DNA of 64,000 nucleotides from assembly GCA_964483145.1 (NCBI GenBank), contig CAZAAK010000001.1, positions 24,997-88,996 on the forward strand. The letters run 5' to 3'. The stretch's first letter is position 1. Every line of letters starts with the position of its first letter. Below are positions 10,101 through 16,834 of the stretch, in pieces. The translations under genes were made by a program, and so were the position numbers. This DNA comes from Colimorpha sp964483145. GTDB taxonomy: Bacteria > Bacteroidota > Bacteroidia > Bacteroidales > P3. The notes beneath the pieces were generated by a model. The model did no database searches and was not told where the DNA came from. It saw nothing but the letters and a program-made list of their open reading frames with translations.

Positions 10101-10535
10101 GAAGTAGTAGTTGTTGTTTGCGTAGGCGTGCGGGGTGTACTCGAACAGCCCGTCGCTATTGTTGTAGCGCCACACCCCCGGCCCCTCGCCATAGAACAGG
10201 ATGCAGTCCTCCGCCTCAAAGATGCCGTTCCCGTTTGCGTCCTCCACTTCTATTGCTGCCGGCACTAGGTCGTCGGGGTGCGAGGCCATGTTGCTCGCAC
10301 TCAGCATCCCCCCAGCGGCGCCAAAGAGGGCAATGCCGCTACATTGGGCGCCCAATAGCTCCGGCACATCGCTAGTGCCAATGGCGTACACTCCCGCGCT
10401 CTCTACGGCTATCTTGTGCCAGCTCCCCGTGCCTAGTTTCGAACCCCCGGCGTAGCCGCTCTGGGCTTTGGCATCCGCCACGCCCAGCAGCCCTAGGGCA
10501 AGCAAGCTGGCGGCAAACATTTTTCCTTTACGCAT
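7152..10535 (-). CDS. porU: type IX secretion system sortase PorU
   Basis: PorU is the gingipain-family (C25) cell-surface peptidase that removes the C-terminal signal domain of T9SS cargo and attaches the product to A-LPS. At 1127 residues it is close to the Porphyromonas protein. A signal peptide ends DAKAQ (about 21-25). The catalytic His lies in LLNYIGHGSD (H647) and the catalytic Cys in FFVTSTCSFGHYD (C681). The C-terminus carries its own sorting-type domain, with FAAAPNPAHERTTL and the ending SGVYMVRATLV...KVVRY. Both active-site residues are intact, so the enzyme is probably active. porV follows. Confidence 0.95.
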   Translation of the reverse strand: MRKGKMFAASLLALGLLGVADAKAQSGYAGGSKLGTGSWHKIAVESAGVYAIGTSDVPELLGAQCSGIALFGAAGGMLSASNMASHPDDLVPAAIEVEDANGNGIFEAEDCILFYGEGPGVWRYNNSDGLFEYTPHAYANNNYYFLTTGYSPVDSTLRLQSASYTATTTATTGSYTAVALYHEESVNPVEGGPLWMAERLSTAMPSRSHTLALPAEPEGGNATVRYGLAHLSDYAGQFTLAAGGETWSNHFDAYNTYNTFCHRLTACGNEVELKLTYTPRENTAAGYLDFIEVSATVPLAYQGGQQLLRSTQRLQEGSVGRFAGTGYAEGMRLWDVSEPEQPREIAVHAEAGGGFGFAAPTDAPRTLVAFTRESAMHPTGIEAVRNQDIHGAEVPEYVIVTHRSFEAQAQRLANLHREEEGLRVLVVTQEEVFNEYSSGRPDPIAIRQMMRSLRAKDSTGENPRHLLLFGKGTYDNRNLLGSNQLSTITYQYGNTVLSDVAAYPSDDVYGYLDDNTTGVFEGELSVGIGRLPAKTVEEAEHLVDKIEGYMSKRDLAQGGVRGDWRNRVTLLADDADPSTPGDTVFASDAEKMARSIQAKYPELNIDKIYADAYPQQSGASGSYYPEVNNALRQRINYGTLLLNYIGHGSDKYIGTERYMEFSDIEQYTNTDRLAFFVTSTCSFGHYDLVGDICGAEAFLLADAAGVGIVTAARPIHHSHPFNSRACLYALDPSNTLGQALRRTKNEVSASHCIALLGDPALRLSIPAKDVVVTAINGRQVSPEATDSAQVLSRVTVEGEIRDGGGTLDSTFNGTIYPIVFDRQSKSSTLANDNDSTEVEFVQQKSVLYKGRHGVSGGRFSYSFVIPKDVAYHYDYAKLSHYARSDDNDDATGQYSNIMFGGLDSAAGQTGGYPSVKLYIGDTNFLSGGLTNEMPTLYARLADSAGINAAGSGLGHDITATVDGNPYSTVILNDYYEPSIQDSRCGEVRYTLGKLEEGSHTLTVKCWNIFNRSASATIGFTVANDRQKQIGVFAAAPNPAHERTTLRIEHNADTALQRATVEIYDIRGARLRQLSAAGANDGSCVIALPWDFRTEGGATVPSGVYMVRATLVTSTGDVLTKTAKVVRY

Positions 10536-10536
10536 A

Positions 10537-10570
10537 CCCTCATAACGTTAAACCCCGCTTTTTATTGCAT
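10537..10570. repeat. left copy of a ~34-bp near-repeat flanking the ATPase/HNH cassette
   Basis: This sequence just upstream of porU aligns with 12807-12840 upstream of the ATPase gene: the 11-mer CCCTCATAACG and the 16-mer CCGCTTTTTATTGCAT are shared, with about five mismatches between them. The two copies are in the same orientation and bracket the two-gene cassette. Confidence 0.6.
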
Positions 10571-10655
10571 CTGTGGCATTCTATCCATCTCTCGAGGCTA
10601 AGGTATTCGCCATCTCAGGCCGCTTACGCTTGTGCGGTTTAGGCGTTCGCCGTTG

Positions 10656-11414
10656 CTAAATCGGGTCGCTTTTCCCAGCGTTCGAAGGACGTGGTACGGG
10701 CTGGTAATGATTGTTGGCATCAAAACACGAAGCTGATGTCCCTTCAAAATCCGATATCAACCTTTTCAAGACTTCGTCTTCCCCTTTAAAAATCGTAAAC
10801 CAAATAGACCAAAATCCTTGTGCTTTAGCTGATTCTATTACTCTATTTGTCGTGATTTTTCCCTCTTTGTATTCATTTAGGCAATCAGTTGCCACTTGCC
10901 AAGCCCTGCTACGGTATTGCCACCGTTTGTCTTTGGGGGAACAATTTCTTCCCCAATTGCCAATCTTGGTCAAGTCCATTAGATTTTTGGCATGTTGCTT
11001 GGATTGTCCTGTTAAATTCGGATTCACTTGCACTATCCCTCCCGGTAGATACACAAAACTTAGAAATGTATTGTTGTTCTGAGGTAGATGCAAATCGGAT
11101 GGCAGATAGTGACGAGTCGACTTTTGGCTGTTGCACATAGTGCACGCCAATAAATAGTTGTCCCAATCATGCTCGTAGTAGGCCTTGCCGGTTTTTTTGC
11201 TCAGTTCTTTGGGCTCGATATGCTCTACTGCCAAGTTCATCTCGTCGATATTATTTTCGCAGTACGAGCAAAACTCGCCAAGGTGGGCTGTTAAGTGCGG
11301 CTTGGCATCTCTATAGCAATTGTACGTCTGAAGAATAGTTTCGGACCTTGTTGCACCGCTAGCGTGATGCACTAGCACCGTCTCGCCTGCTTTCTTTTTG
11401 TCTATAGGTCTCAT
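10656..11414 (-). CDS. HNH endonuclease, Septu PtuB-like (TIGR02646-type)
   Basis: A 252-residue HNH-family nuclease. The metal-binding and catalytic pattern is clear: CSYC (C49, C52), VEHIEPK with H65, DNYLLACTMCNSQKS with C91, C94 and N95. This arrangement is typical of the HNH partner encoded beside an SMC/RecF-like ATPase in Septu and related anti-phage systems. The frame could begin at 11447 or 11492 inside the ATPase gene, but the ATG at 11414 (MRPIDKKK), 13 bp after the ATPase stop, matches the compact family start. It is the second gene of a two-gene operon. The defence role is inferred from domain pairing; no phage data are available here. Confidence 0.78.
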   Translation of the reverse strand: MRPIDKKKAGETVLVHHASGATRSETILQTYNCYRDAKPHLTAHLGEFCSYCENNIDEMNLAVEHIEPKELSKKTGKAYYEHDWDNYLLACTMCNSQKSTRHYLPSDLHLPQNNNTFLSFVYLPGGIVQVNPNLTGQSKQHAKNLMDLTKIGNWGRNCSPKDKRWQYRSRAWQVATDCLNEYKEGKITTNRVIESAKAQGFWSIWFTIFKGEDEVLKRLISDFEGTSASCFDANNHYQPVPRPSNAGKSDPI

Positions 11415-11427
11415 CGTTCCGACAAAT

Positions 11428-12768
11428 TTACAGTAGTCCGTGCGCATCCATCTTCTCTTCCATAAGAGCTCTGTACACTGGGTCATTGCCAACCCTTGCT
11501 TGCAGGTGAGCGAGTCGAAGCCTCAACTCCTCCACTTCTTGCGGAGTTTTGTCCTTGGCGTGGGTGACAACCTCAAAAAACTCTTGGGCAGCGTTAAGCA
11601 TCTCCATATATTCTTTGCTTCGTATCTGCGCACCCATATTCATTTCTTCCTCAGCAATGTCCTCTATACTCTTCATGTTTGGTTCTTCATCCGAAACCTC
11701 AACATCGTCAAGTACAAGCAGCTGCTCCTTTGATACACTCTGAATGATAAATGGGCTATGCGTCGTTGCGATAAACTGTATGTTTGGAAAGGCACTCTGT
11801 AGGTCCCCCAAAATGCGCCGTTGCCAAAGTGGATGCAGGAATAGGTCAAGCTCATCGATAAGCACGATGCCAGGGGTTTGATACACGGCTTCTGCCCCTA
11901 GGAAGCCGTTAAGCATAATGGCCCGATACGCAATTTCTGAAACAAGGCAGATGACAGATTTGAATCCATCGCTCATGTAATTATAGTGGTGTCGTTCTCT
12001 CACTCCGTTTATTTCTACCACTGCTTCTATCTGCCCGCTGTGCAATGTAACTTGTGATAGCATTGGTATCGCCTTGCTTATGGCCTCAAAGAACGCTTCT
12101 TTATTTCCGGCAAACACCATCCTATCTTCCATGTTCTTATCGTATTGTTTCAGCCAATCTATCGCACTGTTAAAGTCAATGTCGTTTCTTAGCGCCGATC
12201 GGTAGGCTTTATCTATTCTTTTTAACCTCTCTTTTACCTTGCCCGATTGACGACCTTGTGCGTTCATGCGATCGGCGGAAAACGACAGAATCAGCGGAAA
12301 CACAGCACCTTGTGTGGTATCCCTGCGTCTGCGTACCAGCTCGCCTGCCGCATCTATCAATTCACCAGCACATTTCCTGTTATGAACGGTATTGTTCGCC
12401 TTTGTCATCTCTCGATACCATTTTATAGGCCTCTCTTCATATAATAGCCCATCCCCTCTATCTGTTGGGAATGGGAATAACCCCTCGACCTTTATGCACG
12501 GTTGTATCTCACTTTCCTCGTAGTCGTGGTTCCGTTCGTTGAACCATTGTCGCCGGTCTTCTTTTGTAAAATTGCACCGGAAATAGCTACCGCTGTCAAG
12601 CGTCGGCAGGGACGATAAATATCCCCCCAGCCCAATTCTGATAGCCCTGAGTAAGGATGTCTTCCCAGATGTGTTGCTGCCTACTACAACGGTAAGATTT
12701 TCATTGAACTGAAAATCTTTCGACTCATAGCATCTGAAGTTTTGTAGGTGTACCTTTCTTATTTTCAT
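11428..12768 (-). CDS. AAA/RecF-like ATPase, Septu PtuA-like
   Basis: A 446-residue ABC/SMC-type ATPase of the AAA_15/AAA_21 group. It has a Walker A GSNTSGKT (30-37), an ABC-like signature YMSDGFKS (264-271), a Walker B IVLIDELDLFLHP (301-313) and a switch His in ATTHSPF (H337). A charged helical C-terminal region (about 360-446) follows. The start at 12768 gives MKIRKVHLQNFRCYES, the usual N-terminal strand of the fold; the frame extends to 12825. The HNH nuclease gene follows directly. An ATPase/HNH pair of this sort matches Septu, although a shorter stand-alone overcoming-lysogenization-type nuclease system is possible. No reverse transcriptase is nearby, so a retron is unlikely. Confidence 0.78.
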   Translation of the reverse strand: MKIRKVHLQNFRCYESKDFQFNENLTVVVGSNTSGKTSLLRAIRIGLGGYLSSLPTLDSGSYFRCNFTKEDRRQWFNERNHDYEESEIQPCIKVEGLFPFPTDRGDGLLYEERPIKWYREMTKANNTVHNRKCAGELIDAAGELVRRRRDTTQGAVFPLILSFSADRMNAQGRQSGKVKERLKRIDKAYRSALRNDIDFNSAIDWLKQYDKNMEDRMVFAGNKEAFFEAISKAIPMLSQVTLHSGQIEAVVEINGVRERHHYNYMSDGFKSVICLVSEIAYRAIMLNGFLGAEAVYQTPGIVLIDELDLFLHPLWQRRILGDLQSAFPNIQFIATTHSPFIIQSVSKEQLLVLDDVEVSDEEPNMKSIEDIAEEEMNMGAQIRSKEYMEMLNAAQEFFEVVTHAKDKTPQEVEELRLRLAHLQARVGNDPVYRALMEEKMDAHGLL

Positions 12769-12806
12769 AATGTGCCACTTTTTTGTGGGTATACTCCTAA
12801 TCCCTT

Positions 12807-12840
12807 CCCTCATAACGGCCCACACCGCTTTTTATTGCAT
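12807..12840. repeat. right copy of the ~34-bp near-repeat flanking the ATPase/HNH cassette
   Basis: Shares CCCTCATAACG and CCGCTTTTTATTGCAT with 10537-10570, in direct orientation. In this copy ACGGCCCACACCGCTTTTTA could form a short CGG/CCG hairpin with a T run, much like 7067-7085 before porV. Confidence 0.6.
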
Positions 12841-13017
12841 TGCCCCCTCCTTTGGCGTTCGTTGCCTCCGCTGGCGTCTTATATTTTAGGTTTGCGGCGT
12901 CCTCTCTCTTCGGGCCTTTGCCACTCCCGCTTTTGTGCCGCTAGGCGGGCATATTTGTCGTCTCTGCCCTAGAGTGTATTCAGAATGTACTGTGCCCGAA
13001 TATTTACCTGCTCAAAT

Positions 13018-13440
13018 TCAATGAGCAATGGCAATGGGGATAGATTCCCGTAACTGTGCCTCAATGGCCTTTATTTCCTTGCCAAATGCAAAATCGCGTG
13101 GCACCTGCCCCATGTACACTTCCATAATGGTCGACGCGTCCAGGCCGTATGTGACCAATTCGGTGTGGCTGTATTCCCCACCCTTGTACTCCAACCGATA
13201 AACCACATTGTCCTCTTTTGTCTCTACCGATGACATTACCAAAGGGGCGTGGGTGCTGACAATGAATTGTATTTTTGGAAATGTGTTGTGTAGCGACTTC
13301 AGTATGCGCGCCTGAAGTTCCGGGTGTAGGTGCTTGTCAATCTCATCTATAATTACAGTTCCGTGGGTGTATTGGCAGGCCTGCTCACTATACTTTGCTT
13401 TGTTCTGTATGGCACAACGGAAGACTATGTCCACCAAAAT
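13018..13440 (-). pseudogene. broken AAA ATPase gene (C-terminal fragment)
   Basis: The about 140 codons encode only the distal half of a RecF-like ATPase: Walker B VIIDEIDKHLHPELQ, the FIVSTHAPLVMSS switch region and the MGQVPRDFAFGKEI segment typical of AAA_21 proteins. The Walker A half is missing. The frame is closed by a stop codon at 13441-13443, and the only start is a TTG at 13435-13437. The usual C-terminal helical tail is also cut short. It is therefore a remnant. It lies directly upstream of the intact ATPase/HNH pair and may be what is left of an earlier defence gene. Confidence 0.75.
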
Positions 13441-13492
13441 TCAAACTAATTGGCCAAAATTTAAGCCAAATCCAAAAGTTATAACCAAAAAA

Positions 13493-13521
13493 GACCGCCC
13501 CGCGTTGTTGGCGGGGCGGTC
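13493..13521 (-). terminator. strong intrinsic terminator after the fimbrillin-like lipoprotein gene
   Basis: Perfect 11-bp GC-rich stem GACCGCCCCGC (13493-13503) / GCGGGGCGGTC (13511-13521) with loop GTTGTTG, followed on the minus strand by TTTTTTGGTTAT. Confidence 0.9.
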
Positions 13522-13591
13522 CGATATGGGTGTTGCAATATTTGTGCTCCCTTGGCTGGGGCTGCATTGCTGCGCTTGCGCAGCGGCAGGG

Positions 13592-15241
13592 CTACTTGCT
13601 GCTGCCGGCAATCGAGCCGTAGGTGAACCAGTTGCTACGTTCCGCTTCGGTGATTACGCGGTTGTAGATGCGAATCTTATAGATGGTGCCCTGGAAGTTG
13701 ATCTTTGTGGTGCTCGTAGCGGTGCCGTCTACATCGCTCTGGTCGCCACCTACCACAGCGCGCACATAGCCTGTGGCGTCGTTGGTCTTCCATTTGTCCC
13801 ACGACATCTGCGCGCTCACGTGTGCCGGAGTGGTCCAGGCGTTATTGTTTAAGCTGTTGGCAAAGAGGTGGTAGTACACCGTGCTGGCGCTACTGCCATC
13901 GGTCACGCCGGCAGTGTCCGACGTGCCGATAATCACGGCAATGCGGTTACGGACGTAGGCTTCCGCGTCAAAGTCGCTACGGCTCACACCTGCCCACAAG
14001 CTAAGCTTGTTGGCGTTGGCGGCAGTGGTTGAGTTGCCGTACTGCGGACCCTCGGCGTTGATGGTTAGTGCCTCGTGGGCATCGACCTTCGCGTAGCGGA
14101 TGACGATGCCGTCCCAAGGCGTGGTGCCGTCCATGTCGTTATAGAGCGTGTAGAAGCGCGAACCTGTGAGGTCGGTGGCGTCGAACACGGTCGGGTCGGC
14201 GTCGATCAATATGGTGTAGCACCCCTGCTTGTCGGTGATGCGGTGGTTGGTGTTCAGGATAGGGTCGCCATCGCCGCTAAAGGTGAGGCTGTCGGCAGCG
14301 TAGACTAGGCCGTAGCTCTCACTTCCGCTCGTGTTGGCCATGTCGCTGGAGAGGTCCACATCCAGGGCGGTCCAACGGCTGCGGGTGAAGCCGAAAGTGG
14401 TGACGGAGTCGTAGCTACTGGCCAGGATGGTGCGGCTGAAGGTCTTGGCGGTGCCGCTGAGGGTGTAGTCCACCTTTACGTTCAGCCACTGGTGCTCTCC
14501 TTGGGGGAGGTAGAAGTAGAAGAGGCCATAATTGCCGTCCAGGGTGACATTGCAGCCGCTCAGCTGCACGCTTTCCTGACCGCCGGTGGAGGGGTTGGAG
14601 ATGCTCTGTGCGGCCAAGCTGGGGAGGCCTGCATCCGACCAACTTACGCTATAGCCACCCGACAAGGCAGAAGATGTGGTGTAGGGGTAGGTGGGCTCGC
14701 TGAGGGTGATACTGCTCACCGTAGCCCCCGAGGGCCCTTTCAGGCGCAGCACACAAAGGCCGCAGAGGTTCTTGAAGTACAGGTCAGCGTTCGAGGACTG
14801 CGCCGCCATCGGGAAGCCCGTGACATAGCCGTAGTAGCCGCCGGCATCCTGCTGCACTGCTTGATAGGGCTGCTGCGCAGGCAAGGTCACCGTGCTACTG
14901 CTCGTGGCTATCGTGGCGGGGTAGAAGGCGGTGTAGCTACTGCCCTCGCTCACGCCCGTGCCGGCAGCGGTGGTGAAGGTGGCTGCCTCCACGTCGTTCT
15001 GCTGCGTGCTATAGGTGGCGCTGCTCCCCGCAGCACCATAAATCTTAATCTCATCGCCTTGGTCCCACATAACGCGGAAGGCATGGTTTGTCACGTCGGG
15101 CTCGAGGTGCGTTTTGGCGGAGCCGGAGGCCTCGCTGAAGGCGTTAAACGAATTTACGGGTGTACCCACCTCGTCCTTCTTACAGGCGGTCAGCACCACG
15201 GCGGCGGCAAAGAGGGTCACCGCAATTATTTGCTTTTTCAT
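13592..15241 (-). CDS. fimbrillin-like lipoprotein with C-terminal LamG-like region
   Basis: A 549-residue lipoprotein: signal peptide with lipobox VVLTACKK (Cys at about 20), so probably membrane-anchored and exported to the surface. Residues about 30-300 resemble the fimbrillin (Mfa-like) fold, with the family mark FRVMWDQGDEIKIYG (56-70) followed by YTAFYPA. The C-terminal 200 residues end in INFQGTIYKIRIYNRVITEAE, which resembles a concanavalin/LamG-type repeat. A role in adhesion or fimbria assembly is inferred. A small ORF of 66 codons lies upstream on the same strand, and a strong terminator follows. Composition is Ser/Thr/Ala rich, unlike the neighbouring genes. Confidence 0.75.
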   Translation of the reverse strand: MKKQIIAVTLFAAAVVLTACKKDEVGTPVNSFNAFSEASGSAKTHLEPDVTNHAFRVMWDQGDEIKIYGAAGSSATYSTQQNDVEAATFTTAAGTGVSEGSSYTAFYPATIATSSSTVTLPAQQPYQAVQQDAGGYYGYVTGFPMAAQSSNADLYFKNLCGLCVLRLKGPSGATVSSITLSEPTYPYTTSSALSGGYSVSWSDAGLPSLAAQSISNPSTGGQESVQLSGCNVTLDGNYGLFYFYLPQGEHQWLNVKVDYTLSGTAKTFSRTILASSYDSVTTFGFTRSRWTALDVDLSSDMANTSGSESYGLVYAADSLTFSGDGDPILNTNHRITDKQGCYTILIDADPTVFDATDLTGSRFYTLYNDMDGTTPWDGIVIRYAKVDAHEALTINAEGPQYGNSTTAANANKLSLWAGVSRSDFDAEAYVRNRIAVIIGTSDTAGVTDGSSASTVYYHLFANSLNNNAWTTPAHVSAQMSWDKWKTNDATGYVRAVVGGDQSDVDGTATSTTKINFQGTIYKIRIYNRVITEAERSNWFTYGSIAGSSK

Positions 15242-15403
15242 AACTTGTTTTGCTTAACTTACTTACTTACTTTCTTTCCTTTTTTTTGCTTAATGCAGCT
15301 AACGGATGTACCCACAACAACAATCCCGGCGTGCCCTCGGGGCAAACTGAATTTGCTTATAGCGGCAACCTTTCTTGATGTGCTCTCGGCAACAATCCCT
15401 CCG

Positions 15404-15604
15404 TTAGAACCAGCTGCCGTGCTCGTTTTCGTTACCTGTGATGGAGCTACCATAGATGCCGCCCGTGCCTACGCTCTCGTTCCGCCGCATTAGGTCTAGG
15501 TCATTGTAGCTAGAGGTTTTGGCGGAAAAAGAAGAACTAGTAAACCCTTCCTCCACCTTGAATTCAACCACGGTTAGCTGTGGTGTGCTGTAATGCATTT
15601 TCAT
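15404..15604 (-). CDS. small hypothetical protein upstream of the lipoprotein
   Basis: A 66-residue ORF starting MKMHYSTPQLTVVEFKVEEG. Small genes with a similar start (a Pro-containing strand followed by VEFxVEEG and a Ser-rich stretch) are common in Bacteroidetes next to surface lipoprotein genes; their function is unknown. There is no signal peptide or membrane segment. A promoter with good -7 and -33 spacing lies about 150 nt upstream and points at it. It is separated from the lipoprotein gene by 162 bp without an obvious terminator, so co-transcription is plausible. Confidence 0.55.
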   Translation of the reverse strand: MKMHYSTPQLTVVEFKVEEGFTSSSFSAKTSSYNDLDLMRRNESVGTGGIYGSSITGNENEHGSWF

Positions 15605-15760
15605 GTTTTTTGATGTTTTTTCGGTTATTAACTGCTTAAATTTGCCTCGGCTCTATCGGTCGCTTTATTGCCTAAACTGCGGGTAATGTGTTCAAAATCC
15701 GCACTTTGGCGCCATCGATATTCGCCTTTTCATGTTCTATTTCCAACTATTTTTCTGCTG

Positions 15761-15790
15761 CAAAATTACAAACATTTTCCGACATGGCAA
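15761..15790 (-). promoter_or_regulatory. promoter for the small ORF/lipoprotein transcript
   Basis: On the minus strand a TTG (15790-15788) stands 19 nt before TAATTTTG (15768-15761), matching the Bacteroidetes -33/-7 consensus. The predicted transcript start near 15755 would leave an untranslated leader of about 150 nt before the ATG at 15604. Confidence 0.6.
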
Positions 15791-15981
15791 GTTTTTTTTC
15801 GAGATTTTTTTTCAACATTCTTTCAACATTTTTTACCCCCCCCTAACACACACTCACACATATATATACATATGCCGCTTTCTTTTTCTTTTTTCCCCCT
15901 TTTTATTTCGGATAAGATACATTCTTATATTCATACTTGTATTCATAATTCCCAGTGGACCCAATGGGCGATCCCTCTTTT

Positions 15982-16008
15982 CGCGGAACGCAGACGGAAC
16001 TCATACGG
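15982..16008. repeat. 27-bp direct repeat, copy 1
   Basis: Identical to 16140-16166; begins CGCGGAACGC and ends CTCATACGG. The two copies are 158 bp apart. In both cases a CAGTGGAC stands upstream. Confidence 0.8.
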
Positions 16009-16139
16009 AGCCGCCCAGCTCCCTTCCGTTTATATTCTGTTTCAGTTCCGCGGATAAATTCCATTCATAGCGTTTTTTCTTTCATAGCGTTTTTTCTTTC
16101 CGCGGATAAAATATGCTCTCAGTGGACTATTTTTTTATC

Positions 16140-16166
16140 CGCGGAACGCAGACGGAACTCATACGG
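16140..16166. repeat. 27-bp direct repeat, copy 2
   Basis: Exact copy of 15982-16008, preceded by ATTTTTTTATC rather than CTCTTTT. Function unknown. Confidence 0.8.
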
Positions 16167-16213
16167 TGTCAGCCAATTCTTCCATCTTTTTTGCCTTGAT
16201 TGTTCTATAAGCC

Positions 16214-16422
16214 GTATACCAAAGCCGAGGGAGGCGCACCTCTAACCTAGGGGTGGGTTGTATGTAGGGTCGCTTTTTTGTTTACCTTTTGTTTACTTTT
16301 CTTTTACCGTTTGTTTACCTAACCTAAACAAAAGGTAAATAAAAGGTAAAAGAAACCTAAGTAAAAGGTAAACAAAAAAGCGACCTTACCCATACTTTAC
16401 CGTAAGGGCAGTGCCCGTCTAG
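16214..16422 (+). repeat. long-hairpin repeat element, copy A
   Basis: A roughly 209-bp unit that recurs, inverted, at 55482-55702. It runs from GTATACCAAAGCC, through a GCGCACCTCTAACCTAGG block, into a large imperfect inverted repeat (about 16269-16384). The arms are about 50 nt, built of TTTACC/GGTAAA-type units bounded by GTCGC and GCGAC. It ends with CATACTTTACC and a TCTAG. It encodes no protein. The flanking blocks are shared with copy B, so the whole unit, not just the hairpin, has been duplicated or moved. Confidence 0.75.
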
Positions 16423-16502
16423 AGCGTTGTAGCATGCTTGCCCAGGCCAAGATTCTTTTGAGAAGGAGGGAAACTTTTTTCGGTCAGGGATGCTTTTGGG
16501 CA

Positions 16503-16635
16503 GGAGTGAGGGGTGGGGCGAGGGGCGGGGTGAGGGTCGGTGCGAGGGGTGAGGCGAGGATCGGAGCTAGGGTCGGAGCTAGAGTGGGAGCCAGGGTCGG
16601 AGTGAGGGGCGGGGTGAGGGGCGGGGTGAGGGGCG
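16503..16635. repeat. G-rich minisatellite (about 12-bp units)
   Basis: Tandem imperfect units of the kind GGGGTGAGGGGC and GGTCGGAGCTAG fill about 130 bp. The plus strand carries many runs of three or four G, giving G-quadruplex potential. Frames crossing it encode only Gly/Ala/Val/Arg repeats. Confidence 0.75.
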
Positions 16636-16834
16636 CAAAAAAATGGTGGCGGAGGGGCCGAATTTTGCAAATCCGAGCGATAAAAGGCAGCAAAAAACAG
16701 TCTTCGGCGGCGCGTTGTTGAAAAATAAACTGCGTGAAAATCACGCTGATGCATTTTTTTTTTGAAAGAAACGCGTTTATGTGACAAAAAAACCGTAATA
16801 TTGCCAATCGGTTTTAGGCGAATTATATACCAAA

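Larger units (their letters stand above)
15605..16834. other. 1.2-kb repeat-rich region without a convincing gene
   Basis: The block holds AT- and pyrimidine-rich stretches, a CA/TA microsatellite (about 15845-15875), two copies of a 27-bp direct repeat, a tandem CATAGCGTTTTTTCTT pair near 16065-16098, a roughly 210-bp element with a long hairpin (16214-16422), and a G-rich minisatellite (16503-16635). Reading frames crossing it encode only low-complexity Gly/Arg/Ala or Pro/Thr repeats, so I call no genes. Confidence 0.7.

Noticed and set aside
10656..13440. Retron (reverse transcriptase with ATPase/HNH effector)
   Set aside because: The ATPase/HNH pair resembles the Ec78-type effector, but no reverse transcriptase gene lies in or near the block.
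15668..16070. Plus-strand frames rich in Phe, Ser and His
   Set aside because: They come from pyrimidine-rich, AT-rich DNA and microsatellites; no start signals or family match.
16419..16807. Overlapping frames on both strands (plus 16434-16721, minus 16419-16787 and 16484-16807)
   Set aside because: They encode only Gly/Ala/Arg/Val or Pro/Thr/Leu repeats from a G-rich minisatellite; both strands are open for the same reason.
15605..16834. CRISPR array
   Set aside because: Repeats are only two copies or tandem without unique spacers, and no cas genes are present.
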